From contig NZ_JAOXLP010000066.1 of the NCBI RefSeq assembly GCF_025791835.1, forward strand, positions 1 to 11,482: DNA of 11,482 bases, in the 5' to 3' direction. How positions within the stretch are numbered: position 1 is the first letter of the stretch; every line of letters starts with the position of its first letter. The DNA comes from Roseomonas xinghualingensis. GTDB taxonomy: Bacteria; Pseudomonadota; Alphaproteobacteria; Acetobacterales; Acetobacteraceae. The position numbers and the translations under genes are program-made. A model generated the notes under the pieces. The model saw nothing but the letters and a program-made list of their open reading frames with translations, was not told where the DNA came from and did no database searches. Of this stretch, positions 1-6,488 are shown in pieces.

Positions 1-84
1 CACCTCATGCCCCAGATCGAGGACAAGGTGGCGGACGAGCGCCGAGCCGATAAAGCCGGCGCCGCCGGTGACGATCACGCGCAT
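1..84 (-). CDS. rfbB: Nucleotide-sugar dehydratase N-terminus, probable dTDP-glucose 4,6-dehydratase (partial)
   Basis: The reverse complement from position 84 to the left edge reads as 28 uninterrupted codons beginning MRVIVTGGAGFIGSALVRHL. This is the start of an extended short-chain dehydrogenase: strand beta-1, the GGxGFIGS dinucleotide-binding loop (residues 7-14) and the first helix, ending in GHEV. RfbB enzymes, which convert dTDP-glucose to dTDP-4-keto-6-deoxyglucose with bound NAD+ in the cytoplasm for O-antigen or rhamnose synthesis, begin almost exactly this way. Other NAD-dependent epimerases (GalE, CapD-like) share the loop, so the precise substrate is inferred. The ribosome-binding site is weak (TGAGG about 9 bases upstream on the minus strand). 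The gene is divergent from tsaB and most of it lies outside the window. Confidence 0.72.
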   Translation of the reverse strand, partial: MRVIVTGGAGFIGSALVRHLVLDLGHEV

Positions 85-488
85 GGTCAGGGCCTCAGAA
101 GGCAGCAGGAAGGTTACGAAGGCGGGGATGCATCCGGCTCCTCCCGGAAGCATAGGGCGGAGGGGCGGAGTTGGGCAGGCCGCCGGCCAGCTGAAGGGTA
201 TCGATGTCGCTCACCCTGCGAGGATCTCCATGTCAGGCTTCAATGCGAGGAAGCCGGTGCAGTCGGATACCCTTAAGGAAACATTTCGGCCGAAGCTTGG
301 CGAGACGCGGCGCATCTCCACCATGATCCTGGATACCGGGCTGCCCCATGCCCGCTGCCTCATTGCCCGGCAGGGCACGACTGGGGCATAGGGCGGCCGA
401 TACGGAACCTGCGAGCGGAAGGGCCCAAGGTGCCGGCGCGCGGTCATCCCGCCCGTTCAGGCACTGGGAACTGGAGGAAGGGAAGGCC
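85..488. other. 404-bp intergenic region, no convincing gene
   Basis: This gap separates the divergent rfbB-like gene and tsaB and should hold promoters for both, but I see no strong -35/-10 pair in it. The middle (about 230-330) is less GC-rich than the surroundings. A 53-codon plus-strand frame (230-391) has a well-spaced GAGGA five bases before its ATG; I do not recognise the peptide and treat it as doubtful. Longer frames crossing here on both strands extend antisense or out of frame into tsaB and look like GC-rich shadows. A purine tract at 473-486 is the tsaB ribosome-binding site. Confidence 0.6.
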
Positions 489-1127
489 ATGCGGCTGCTG
501 GCTCTGGACGGCGCCCTGGCGCGCGCCTCGGCGGCGTTCTGGGAAGATGGCACGGTGCTGGCCGAGGCCAGACGCGATGGGGCGCGCGGCCAGCCCGCAG
601 CCTTGCCCGCGCTGGCTGCCGGTGTCCTGTCCTCGGCGGGCCAGGCAGCGCCGGATGCGGTGGCGGTGGCGGTCGGGCCTGGCGGCTTTACCGGTCTGCG
701 CGCCGCGATCGCCCTGGCGCAGGGCCTGGCCGCGGGATGGGGCATCCGCTGCCTCGGCGTGACCACGGGCGATGCCCTGGCCGCCGCCCTGCCGACCTGG
801 CAGACGCAGGACCGGGCGGTCTGGTCCGTCACCGTTGCCGGACGGGGTGGACTGGTTCTGGAAGTGGTGGGGGAAGCCCCTGTGCTGCTCGACGAAGCCA
901 CCCTCCCCTCGCCTCCCGGCCCGGTTGTGCTGGTGGGCGATGCCGCGCCGCTTGCCGCCGCCCGCCTCCGTGCGCGCGGCGCGGATGTGCTGCTCTCGGA
1001 TTCGCGCCTGCCCCTCGCCGGCGCGGTCGCCGCCGCGGCTGCCCGCGCCCTGGCCGCCGGGACGGCGCGGGAAGCCGCGCCACTCTATGCCGAACCGCTG
1101 GCCCTGCGCCCTGCCCCCGGCGCATGA
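489..1127 (+). CDS. tsaB: tRNA t6A37 threonylcarbamoyltransferase complex subunit TsaB
   Basis: TsaB is the non-catalytic partner that dimerises with TsaD, and with TsaE helps transfer the threonylcarbamoyl group from TC-AMP to A37 of ANN-decoding tRNAs in the cytoplasm. The 212-residue protein starts MRLLALDGALARASAAF, the ASKHA-fold opening strand (usually ALDTS; here DG replaces DT). It carries the family signature VGPGGFTGLR at residues 62-71, followed by the helix AAIALAQGLA. Length is normal for a TsaB. The start is chosen because a long purine-rich Shine-Dalgarno tract (473-486) sits just upstream and homology begins here; the frame stays open upstream to a weaker ATG at 348. It overlaps rimI by ATGA, implying translational coupling, the usual arrangement for these two genes. 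Confidence 0.93.
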   Translation: MRLLALDGALARASAAFWEDGTVLAEARRDGARGQPAALPALAAGVLSSAGQAAPDAVAVAVGPGGFTGLRAAIALAQGLAAGWGIRCLGVTTGDALAAALPTWQTQDRAVWSVTVAGRGGLVLEVVGEAPVLLDEATLPSPPGPVVLVGDAAPLAAARLRARGADVLLSDSRLPLAGAVAAAAARALAAGTAREAAPLYAEPLALRPAPGA

Positions 1128-1585
1128 CGGCTGACGCAAGCCCGATCCGCCCGGCAACACTCGCCGACCTCCAGGTCCTGGCCGCCTTGCATGCCCGCGC
1201 CTTCCCACCCGCCGAGCGCTGGGGAGCAACCGCGATCGGCGCCATGCTGAAGCTGGAAGGAGGTTTCGGCCTCATCGCAGGTGCCCCGGATGGCTTCATC
1301 CTCGCCCGCGCCGTGGCCGGGGAAGCGGAAATCCTGACCCTTGCCGTGGCCCCGGAAGCAAGGCGGTGCGGCTTCGGGGCGCGGCTGCTCGCCGCGGCAC
1401 TGGCTGGCGCGGCGGAACGTGGCGCAACTTGCCTCTTTCTCGAAGTGTCGGAAGCGAATGCTCCGGCGCGTGCCCTTTATGCTCGCGCCGGCGCCGAGGA
1501 GATCGGCCGCCGCCGCCGTTACTATGCGGATGGGTCGGACGCGCTGGTGCTGCGGATCACCCCCCCTTCCGGATCCAGAGGCTGA
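1124..1585 (+). CDS. rimI: Ribosomal-protein-alanine N-acetyltransferase RimI (GNAT)
   Basis: A 153-residue GNAT-fold acetyltransferase. RimI acetylates the N-terminal alanine of ribosomal protein bS18 using acetyl-CoA. The sequence shows the opening IRPATLADL, the beta-4 strand ILTLAVAPEARR, and the acetyl-CoA pyrophosphate loop RRCGFGA (residues 80-86, matching RxxGxGA). The FLEVSEANAPARALYARAGAEE segment and the RRRYY motif near the C-terminus are both typical of RimI. Its ATG overlaps the tsaB stop (ATGA), so the two are probably one transcriptional unit. The last 29 bases overlap the end of the convergent TusA-family gene. Another small-molecule or protein GNAT cannot be excluded from sequence alone, but the neighbour and motifs favour RimI. 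Confidence 0.87.
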   Translation: MTADASPIRPATLADLQVLAALHARAFPPAERWGATAIGAMLKLEGGFGLIAGAPDGFILARAVAGEAEILTLAVAPEARRCGFGARLLAAALAGAAERGATCLFLEVSEANAPARALYARAGAEEIGRRRRYYADGSDALVLRITPPSGSRG

Positions 1586-1856
1586 CGGTCCCGTCCGCTG
1601 CCTCCTCCATTCTCAGCACCGTATGCCCCTGCTCGGCGGCGGTGCGGGGAACGTTCCGGCGCGGCTCATCTCCCTTCAGCAACACAAGCAGCACCTCCCC
1701 CGCCGCCATGCGGTCCAGCGCCAGACGGGTGCGAACGAAAGTCATCGGACAGATCTCGCGCGTGATGTCGAGGCGGGCCACTTCCTTCGTCACCGAGGAA
1801 GGGCAAGTCACGCGATCCATGGCCGGGTGTTGCGGCGCTGTCTGTTCTTTATTCAT
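1557..1856 (-). CDS. TusA-family sulfurtransferase (SirA-like)
   Basis: A 99-residue protein on the minus strand. Residues 29-85 carry the TusA/SirA fold signature: LDITREICPMTFVRTRLALD with the conserved Cys36-Pro37, then the strand GEVLLVLLKGDEP and the second helix RNVPRTAAEQGHTV. In this family the cysteine carries persulfide sulfur to acceptors in tRNA thiolation, molybdenum-cofactor or sulfur-metabolism pathways; which applies here is unknown, so no symbol is given. No Tus/Dsr partner gene is visible in the window. The first 28 residues are unlike the rest, and no good Shine-Dalgarno precedes the ATG at 1856 or the alternative ATG at 1820, so the start is uncertain. It converges on rimI with a 29-bp overlap and diverges from mucR. 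Confidence 0.85.
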   Translation of the reverse strand: MNKEQTAPQHPAMDRVTCPSSVTKEVARLDITREICPMTFVRTRLALDRMAAGEVLLVLLKGDEPRRNVPRTAAEQGHTVLRMEEAADGTVSLWIRKGG

Positions 1857-1912
1857 TGCACATTCGTTTCAATTCTTCTCTGTTACTCAAGCTCTAAAGC
1901 ATGTAAGTGATA

Positions 1913-1948
1913 CCCGAATCGGGGAAGTCACAAGTCCCCAAGTATTCG
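1913..1948 (+). promoter_or_regulatory. Nested palindromes in the mucR leader
   Basis: Between the divergent tusA-like gene and mucR, an 11-bp palindrome CCCGAATCGGG (1913-1923) overlaps a second, mutually exclusive pairing: CGAAT (1915-1919) with ATTCG (1944-1948), enclosing GGGGA (1921-1925) with TCCCC (1935-1939). A GAATC at 1916-1920 lies inside, and a GATTC follows at 1957-1961; both match the alphaproteobacterial CcrM GANTC site. The flank at 1857-1905 is distinctly AT-rich for this genome, as expected for a MucR-autoregulated promoter. The pairings are visible in the sequence; a regulatory role is inference. Confidence 0.4.
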
Positions 1949-1972
1949 CCAAGCGCGATTCAGGAGATTGGA

Positions 1973-2428
1973 ATGCCGGATAGCGGGACTACCACCCGGG
2001 AGAACACCGAGGGGAGCGTCCTTGGGCTGACAGCCCAGATTGTGGCCGCACACGTCTCCAACAATCCCGTTCCGCTGAACGAGCTTTCCAGCCTGATCGA
2101 GAACGTGCACCGTACTCTATCTGGCCTGGGCCGCCCGGTGGAGGTCGCGCCCCCCGCGCGGCCGGAACCTGCGGTGCCCGTGAAGAAGAGCGTGACGCCC
2201 GAGTATCTGATCTGCCTCGAAGACGGCAAGAAGCTGAAGATGCTGAAGCGCCACCTCAAAACCGCCTATAATATGACCCCGGAACAGTACCGGGAGCGCT
2301 GGGGCCTGGCGCCCGACTACCCGATGGTTGCCCCCAACTACGCCGAGCACCGCTCCTCCCTCGCCAAGAAGATTGGCCTCGGCACCCGGCCTCGCTCCCG
2401 CCGTGCCGGGCGCGGCGCCAAGGACTGA
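1973..2428 (+). CDS. mucR: MucR/Ros-family transcriptional regulator
   Basis: A 151-residue DNA-binding regulator. MucR/Ros proteins bind AT-rich promoter DNA and control exopolysaccharide, motility, cell-cycle and virulence genes in alphaproteobacteria, usually repressing their own gene. Residues 15-52 form the N-terminal helical oligomerisation region (VLGLTAQIVAAHVSNNPVP onward). A Pro-rich linker follows, then the core from about residue 77, YLICLEDGKKLKMLKRHL, continuing NMTPEQYRERWGL and APNYAEHRSSLAKKIGLG, with a basic tail. Of the Ros zinc ligands only Cys81 and His94 remain: Asp84 replaces the second Cys, and Ala98/Tyr99 replace the distal His. The ATG at 1973 is chosen because AGGAG (1962-1966) precedes it and homology begins there; an in-frame GTG at 1907 lies within the palindromic leader. 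Confidence 0.9.
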   Translation: MPDSGTTTRENTEGSVLGLTAQIVAAHVSNNPVPLNELSSLIENVHRTLSGLGRPVEVAPPARPEPAVPVKKSVTPEYLICLEDGKKLKMLKRHLKTAYNMTPEQYRERWGLAPDYPMVAPNYAEHRSSLAKKIGLGTRPRSRRAGRGAKD

Positions 2429-2429
2429 G

Positions 2430-2447
2430 CCGGATACCGGCATCCGG
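2430..2447 (+). other. Small hairpin just after mucR
   Basis: CCGGAT (2430-2435) pairs with ATCCGG (2442-2447) around a six-base loop, one base after the mucR stop codon. No T-run follows, so it is not a classical intrinsic terminator. It may protect the 3' end or pause polymerase. This is a structural observation only. Confidence 0.35.
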
Positions 2448-2480
2448 ACCGCGCGCCGGCCGGGTGCCATTCGGAACGGC

Positions 2481-2509
2481 TTGACAGGCAGCCGGATGCG
2501 GGACGGTTT
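2481..2509 (+). promoter_or_regulatory. Weak candidate promoter upstream of fur
   Basis: A perfect TTGACA -35 hexamer (2481-2486) lies 65 bases before the fur ATG. At 17-bp spacing the -10 position reads CGGTTT, a poor match. Many GC-rich alphaproteobacterial promoters have weak -10 boxes, so this is plausible but uncertain. The fur Shine-Dalgarno is GGAG at 2538-2541. Confidence 0.3.
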
Positions 2510-2550
2510 GGCGTCGCCGCCCGTGCGGGGGTAGTCTGGAGCCGGACGGG

Positions 2551-3054
2551 ATGAACATGGACCACGCCACCCATACGAAGACGCCCCCGAAAGCCGATCC
2601 CACCCGGATCGAGCGCCTCTGCATCGAGCGCGGCCTGAAGATGACAGGCCAGCGCCGGCTGATCGCGCGTGTCCTCTCCGAAGCGGAGGACCATCCGGAT
2701 GTGGAAGAGCTCTATCGCCGCGCTATCGCCCTCGACAGCAAGGTTTCCATCGCCACCGTCTACCGCACGGTCCGGCTGCTGGAGGAAAAGGGCATCCTTG
2801 AACGCCGCGACTTCGGCGGCGGCCGCTCCCGCTACGACCCGGCGGATCGCGGCCAGCACCACCATCTGATCGACGTGGATACCGGCACGGTCATCGAGTT
2901 CGAGGACGAGGAGCACGAACGCCTCGTGCATTCGATCGCTGCGCGCTACGGCTTCACCCTGGTGCAGCAGCGGCTTGAACTGTTCGGCAGGAAGGCACCG
3001 GCCGGAGATGGCGATACCCGCCGCCGCGCCGGCACGAAGAAGGACCAGGGTTGA
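2551..3054 (+). CDS. Fur-family metalloregulator (Fur/Mur type)
   Basis: A 167-residue metal-responsive repressor. The winged helix spans about residues 18-96: RIERLCIERGLKMTGQRRLI, HPDVEELYRRA, and the recognition region VSIATVYRTVRLLEEKGI. The metal-binding and dimerisation half carries QHHHLIDVDTG (102-112) and VIEFEDEEHERLVHSIA. The two cysteines of the CxxC in E. coli Fur correspond to Asp108 and Thr111 here, as is usual in alphaproteobacterial Fur/Mur proteins, many of which sense manganese rather than iron. The metal cannot be decided from sequence, so no symbol is given. A basic tail follows RLELFGRKA. GGAG sits nine bases before the ATG; a second ATG two codons in is possible. Its stop overlaps the olsB start (TGATG), coupling it to ornithine-lipid genes. 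Confidence 0.9.
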   Translation: MNMDHATHTKTPPKADPTRIERLCIERGLKMTGQRRLIARVLSEAEDHPDVEELYRRAIALDSKVSIATVYRTVRLLEEKGILERRDFGGGRSRYDPADRGQHHHLIDVDTGTVIEFEDEEHERLVHSIAARYGFTLVQQRLELFGRKAPAGDGDTRRRAGTKKDQG

Positions 3055-3860
3055 TGGAGCTGGACGCCGGCTTCGGGGAGCTGCGTTCCGGCAGCCTGGG
3101 CGTTCGCATCGCGGAGAGCAGCGAGGAAGTGAGGGCCGCGCAGGCCCTGCGCTGGCGCGTCTTCTACGAGGAGATGGGCGCCCATCCGGACGCCGCGACC
3201 GCCCGCACCCGCCTGGATGCAGATGCCTATGACCCGGTGGCCGACCACCTGCTGGTGCTGGACCATGACCGGGGCGAGGGTGCACGCGCCGTGGTCGGCA
3301 CCTACCGGCTGATCCGCCGCCCAGCCGCCGCGCGGATCGGGCAGTTCTATTCCGCCTCGGAGTACGACCTGACGCCGATCCTCGCCCTGGAGGGCGAGCT
3401 GCTGGAACTCGGGCGCTCCTGCGTGGACGAGGGCTACCGCACCCGCGGCACGCTCCAACTGCTCTGGCAGGGCATCGCCGCCTATGTCTTCCACCACCGC
3501 ATCGCCCTGATGTTCGGCTGCGCCTCCCTGCCCGGCACGGATCCTGACGCTCTGGCCGAGCCTCTGACCTATCTTCACACGAACCACCTGGCCCCGCCCG
3601 AATTGCGGCCGCGCGCCCTGCCCGACCTCTATGTGCCGATGGACCGGATGGACCCGGGCGCCATCGACGCGAGGCGCGTGCTGGCGGACCTGCCGCCACT
3701 GGTGAAGGGCTATCTCCGCCTGGGCGGCTTCGTTGGCGATGGCGCTGTGGTGGACCGGCAGTTCAACACCACCGATGTCTGCGTCGTGGTGAAGACCGAT
3801 CAGGTGACCGCCAAATACTACAAGCATTACGAGCGGAAGCTGGGCCCGCAGCCGGATTAG
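3054..3860 (+). CDS. olsB: L-ornithine N-alpha-acyltransferase OlsB
   Basis: OlsB transfers a 3-hydroxyacyl chain from acyl carrier protein to the alpha-amino group of ornithine, giving lyso-ornithine lipid at the inner membrane; OlsA then completes it. The 268-residue protein has the GNAT-like N-terminal half typical of the family: VRIAESSEEVRAAQALRWRVFYEEMG, the acidic loop DADAYDPVADHLLVLD, and VVGTYRLIR. It continues with FYSASEYDL and the hallmark LELGRSCVDEGYRTRGTLQLLW, then FGCASLPGTDPDAL and a C-terminal LPPLVKGYLRLGGFVGDGAVVDRQFNTTDVCV-type segment ending in AKYYKHY. The length fits OlsB, and adjacency to an OlsA-like acyltransferase supports the call. The ATG overlaps the fur stop (TGATG); a TTG one codon earlier is less likely. 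The fold resembles acyl-homoserine-lactone synthases, but there is no LuxR-type neighbour. Confidence 0.88.
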   Translation: MELDAGFGELRSGSLGVRIAESSEEVRAAQALRWRVFYEEMGAHPDAATARTRLDADAYDPVADHLLVLDHDRGEGARAVVGTYRLIRRPAAARIGQFYSASEYDLTPILALEGELLELGRSCVDEGYRTRGTLQLLWQGIAAYVFHHRIALMFGCASLPGTDPDALAEPLTYLHTNHLAPPELRPRALPDLYVPMDRMDPGAIDARRVLADLPPLVKGYLRLGGFVGDGAVVDRQFNTTDVCVVVKTDQVTAKYYKHYERKLGPQPD

Positions 3861-3877
3861 AACCGCCCCTGCGAGCC

Positions 3878-3912
3878 ACCATGGCCACGCCGGCTTAACG
3901 CCGGCACCATGG
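3878..3912 (+). repeat. Interrupted palindrome between olsB and olsA
   Basis: ACCATGG occurs at 3878-3884 and again at 3906-3912. Between them, GCCGGC at 3889-3894 and 3900-3905 flanks TTAAC. Because CCATGG and GCCGGC are self-complementary, the array can fold as a 6-bp GC stem with a 5-base loop, extended by an outer 6-bp stem across an asymmetric bulge. No T-run follows, so it is more likely a processing or attenuation hairpin, or a small interspersed palindrome, than a terminator. Confidence 0.5.
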
Positions 3913-3944
3913 ACGTGTCCCAGAGAGCGGGCTAACCGAGCAAC

Positions 3945-4874
3945 ATGGATGCCGCCCTTCGCGATCCGGCCGAGGCCCTGGCCCCCCCGAGCAAGCTGCG
4001 CCGCCGGATGCCACTCCGTTTCCGCCGCGCCGTACCTGGCGGGCGTTTCTTCGACGTCATGGGCGACCGCTCCTTCGGCGGCCGCTTCCGCGCCGTGCGA
4101 AGGCTGGTCTGCGCTGCCCTCTGGACCCTGATCGCGATTCCGATCCAGGCCGTGCTGCTGCTCCTGCCCGGCCGGGGCAAGATCACCTTCGCCCGCCTCT
4201 ACTGGCGCGGCATCTGCTTCCTCATCGGGATGCGCCTTCGCGTGGTGGGGGACCGCAGTACGGCCCCGCGCACCCTCTACCTCGCCAATCATTCCTCCTG
4301 GCTCGATATCCTCGTGCTCGGCGCCACGCTGGAGGCCGCCTTCGTCTCCAAGGCCGAGGTGGGGAAATGGCCCTTGATCGGCACGGTGGCGCGGCTGGGC
4401 CGCACCGTCTTCGTCTCGCGTGACCGCCGCCGCACCGGGAACGAGGCGAATGAGATGCGTGATCGCCTGGGGACCGGCGACTCCCTCATCCTCTTCCCCG
4501 AGGGCACCAGCTCCGACGGTACGCGGGTCTTGCCCTTCCGCTCCTCCTTCCTGGCGGTGGCGGATGCGGCGGAGGTGATCCACCCTGTCTCCGTCGCCTA
4601 TGACCGGCTTGGCGGGCTGCCGGCCTGCCGGCGGGACCGCCCGGTCTTCGCCTGGTACGGGGACATGTCCATCGCCCCGCATGCCTGGCGCCTCTGCCGC
4701 CATGCCGGGCTGCGCGTCACCATCCTACTGCACGACCCGCTGGATTCCTCCGCCGTGCCGAACCGCAAGGTCCTCACCGCCGCAGCCGAGGCGACGGTGG
4801 CGGAAGGCGCGGCCATGCTGCGCCAGAACCGCGAGCCGAAGCCTCTTCACCTCCAGGCCGCCCTTCCTGCTTGA
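3945..4874 (+). CDS. olsA: 1-acyl-glycerol-3-phosphate-type acyltransferase, probable OlsA (PlsC family)
   Basis: A 309-residue PlsC-family O-acyltransferase. OlsA acylates the 3-hydroxyl of lyso-ornithine lipid to form ornithine lipid, and some members also act on lysophosphatidate. Visible motifs are the HxxxxD catalytic box NHSSWLD (residues 115-121, His116 and Asp121), an FVSKAEVGKWPLIG block, VFVSRDRRR, and the substrate-phosphate motif FPEGTSSDG (184-192). A hydrophobic segment near residues 52-72 (LVCAALWTLIAIPIQAVLLLL) anchors it to the inner membrane. The OlsA assignment rests on following olsB by 84 bp; a general PlsC role is the alternative. The ATG at 3945 has only a weak ribosome-binding site, so translation may depend on coupling or leader structure. 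The first 25 residues are variable and basic. Confidence 0.82.
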   Translation: MDAALRDPAEALAPPSKLRRRMPLRFRRAVPGGRFFDVMGDRSFGGRFRAVRRLVCAALWTLIAIPIQAVLLLLPGRGKITFARLYWRGICFLIGMRLRVVGDRSTAPRTLYLANHSSWLDILVLGATLEAAFVSKAEVGKWPLIGTVARLGRTVFVSRDRRRTGNEANEMRDRLGTGDSLILFPEGTSSDGTRVLPFRSSFLAVADAAEVIHPVSVAYDRLGGLPACRRDRPVFAWYGDMSIAPHAWRLCRHAGLRVTILLHDPLDSSAVPNRKVLTAAAEATVAEGAAMLRQNREPKPLHLQAALPA

Positions 4875-4941
4875 CGGGAATCCCTCCCTTCCACGACGCT
4901 CCCCTTATGGACGCGCCATGCCAGCCGCGCCCCGGCTTTCC

Positions 4942-4970
4942 TTGACCTGGAAGGCCGCGCGCCGCACATC
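4942..4970 (+). promoter_or_regulatory. Weak candidate promoter upstream of miaB
   Basis: In the 144-bp gap between olsA and miaB, TTGACC (4942-4947) is followed after 17 bp by CACATC (4965-4970). The -35 is good and the -10 poor. The gap is long enough for an independent miaB promoter, but the match alone is weak support. Confidence 0.25.
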
Positions 4971-5018
4971 CCCCCGGCCCGAGGCCCCCGGCCCCGGAAC
5001 GAGAGGGTCTTTCTCCGC

Positions 5019-6488
5019 ATGAGCAGTTCCACCGGCCCCATTCTGGCTGGTCCTGGCCTGGCTGGTTCCGGCATCCCCGCCGAAGGCACCGCCCCCGGCC
5101 AGCCCAAGGCCACGCGCAAGCTCCTGATCCGCACCTGGGGCTGCCAGATGAATGTCTATGACAGCGGGCGGATGGCCGACATCCTCGCGCCGCTGGGCTA
5201 TGCGCCGACCGAGCGCCCCGAGGAGGCCGACATGGTCATCCTCAACACCTGCCATATCCGCGAGAAGGCGAGCGAGAAGGTCTTTTCCGATCTTGGGCGC
5301 CTGCGCGAGACGAAGAAGGAGCGCGCGGCGGAGGGCCGGCAGACCATCATCGCGGTGGCTGGCTGCGTCGCCCAGGCCGAGGGCGCGGAAATCACCACCC
5401 GCGCTCCCTGGGTGGATATCGTGCTCGGCCCGCAGACCTATCACCGCCTGCCGGAGATGGTGGCCCGCGCCAGCCGCGCGGCCGGGGCCGTGATCGAGAC
5501 GGACTTCCCCGCCGAGGACAAGTTCGACCACCTGCCGGAGGTCCGTGCGCCACAGGGCCCAGTCGCGTTCCTCACCATCCAGGAAGGCTGCGACAAGTTC
5601 TGCTCCTTCTGCGTGGTCCCTTATACGCGCGGCGCCGAGTTCTCGCGGCCGGCGGCGGCCATCATCGCCGAGGCACGCCAGCTCGCCTCCAATGGCGCGC
5701 GGGAGATCGCGCTGCTCGGCCAGAACGTGAATGCCTGGGCAGGGGATTCACCGGACGGAAAGAACTGGCGCCTCGCGCGCTTGTTGCGGGAACTGGCGGA
5801 AATCCCGGGCGTTGCCCGTCTGCGCTACACAACGAGCCATCCGCGCGACATGGACGATGATCTCATCGCCGCCCATGGGGAGATTCCCTCGCTGATGCCC
5901 TATCTGCACCTTCCCGTGCAGTCCGGCTCGGACAAGGTGCTGGTCGCCATGAACCGCGGCCACAAGGCGGATCTCTATTTCCGCCTCGCGGACCGACTGC
6001 GCGAGGCGCGGCCGGACCTGGCGCTGACCTCCGACTTCATCGTGGGCCATCCTGGTGAAACCCCGGCGGATTTCGACGCCACCATGAAGCTGGTGGAGCG
6101 CGTCGGCTTCGCCGGCGCCTATTCCTTCAAGTATTCGGCCCGGCCGGGAACGCCCGCCGCCTCCCAGCCCTTCACGGTGGCCGAGACCGATAAGGACAGC
6201 CGACTCCAGACCCTGCAGGCCCTGCTCCGGCAGCAGCAGGATGATTTCAACCGGGCCTGTGTCGGACGCGTTGTGGACGTGCTGATCACCGGCACGGGGC
6301 GGCACCCCGGGCAGGTGGCGGGCCGCAGCCCATGGCTCCAGCCGGTCCATGCATCCGGCGCAGCCCCGGTGGGCGCGGTGGTTCCGATGAAATTGCAGGC
6401 CGCCAACCCCAATTCCCTCTCTGCAACATTCCTGCCCGAAAACCCTACCTCCGACCCCCTGGCGCATGAGGAGTCCGCCGCCGCTTGA
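5019..6488 (+). CDS. miaB: tRNA-2-methylthio-N6-dimethylallyladenosine synthase MiaB
   Basis: MiaB is a radical-SAM methylthiotransferase that adds the 2-methylthio group to i6A37 of tRNAs reading UNN codons, using two 4Fe-4S clusters. The 489-residue protein shows the N-terminal UPF0004 domain with Cys42 (WGCQMN), Cys78 (NTCHIR) and Cys116 (AGC). The radical-SAM domain has the [10 protein letters not shown] motif (Cys191, Cys195, Cys198), then [40 protein letters not shown] and [10 protein letters not shown]. The C-terminal part is the TRAM-like RNA-binding domain (about 420-475). The first 33 residues form a Gly/Pro/Ala-rich extension; no in-frame ATG lies between 5019 and the catalytic GCQMN, so this start is preferred (GAGAGG about 12 bases upstream). 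The stop overlaps phoH. Confidence 0.97.
   Translation: MSSSTGPILAGPGLAGSGIPAEGTAPGQPKATRKLLIRTWGCQMNVYDSGRMADILAPLGYAPTERPEEADMVILNTCHIREKASEKVFSDLGRLRETKKERAAEGRQTIIAVAGCVAQAEGAEITTRAPWVDIVLGPQTYHRLPEMVARASRAAGAVIETDFPAEDKFDHLPEVRAPQGPVAFLTIQEGCDKFCSFCVVPYTRGAEFSRPAAAIIAEARQLASNGAREIALLGQNVNAWAGDSPDGKNWRLARLLRELAEIPGVARLRYTTSHPRDMDDDLIAAHGEIPSLMPYLHLPVQSGSDKVLVAMNRGHKADLYFRLADRLREARPDLALTSDFIVGHPGETPADFDATMKLVERVGFAGAYSFKYSARPGTPAASQPFTVAETDKDSRLQTLQALLRQQQDDFNRACVGRVVDVLITGTGRHPGQVAGRSPWLQPVHASGAAPVGAVVPMKLQAANPNSLSATFLPENPTSDPLAHEESAAA

Noticed and set aside
1907..1972. GTG start that would lengthen MucR by 22 residues.
   Set aside because: It has no Shine-Dalgarno, runs through the palindromic leader, and family similarity begins at the ATG at 1973, which has AGGAG upstream.
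2551..3054. Irr (haem-responsive Fur paralogue).
   Set aside because: The N-terminus lacks a convincing haem regulatory motif and the QHHHLIDVDTG segment matches Fur/Mur better.
3054..3860. Acyl-homoserine-lactone synthase instead of OlsB.
   Set aside because: The folds are related, but the LELGRSCVDEGYR block, the length and the adjacent OlsA-like acyltransferase fit OlsB, and no LuxR-type gene is present.
2338..4703. Two very long minus-strand open frames (453 and 585 codons) opposite fur, olsB and olsA.
   Set aside because: They are antisense to well-supported genes, have Arg/Gly/Pro/His-rich composition typical of GC-rich shadow frames, and show no recognisable domain.
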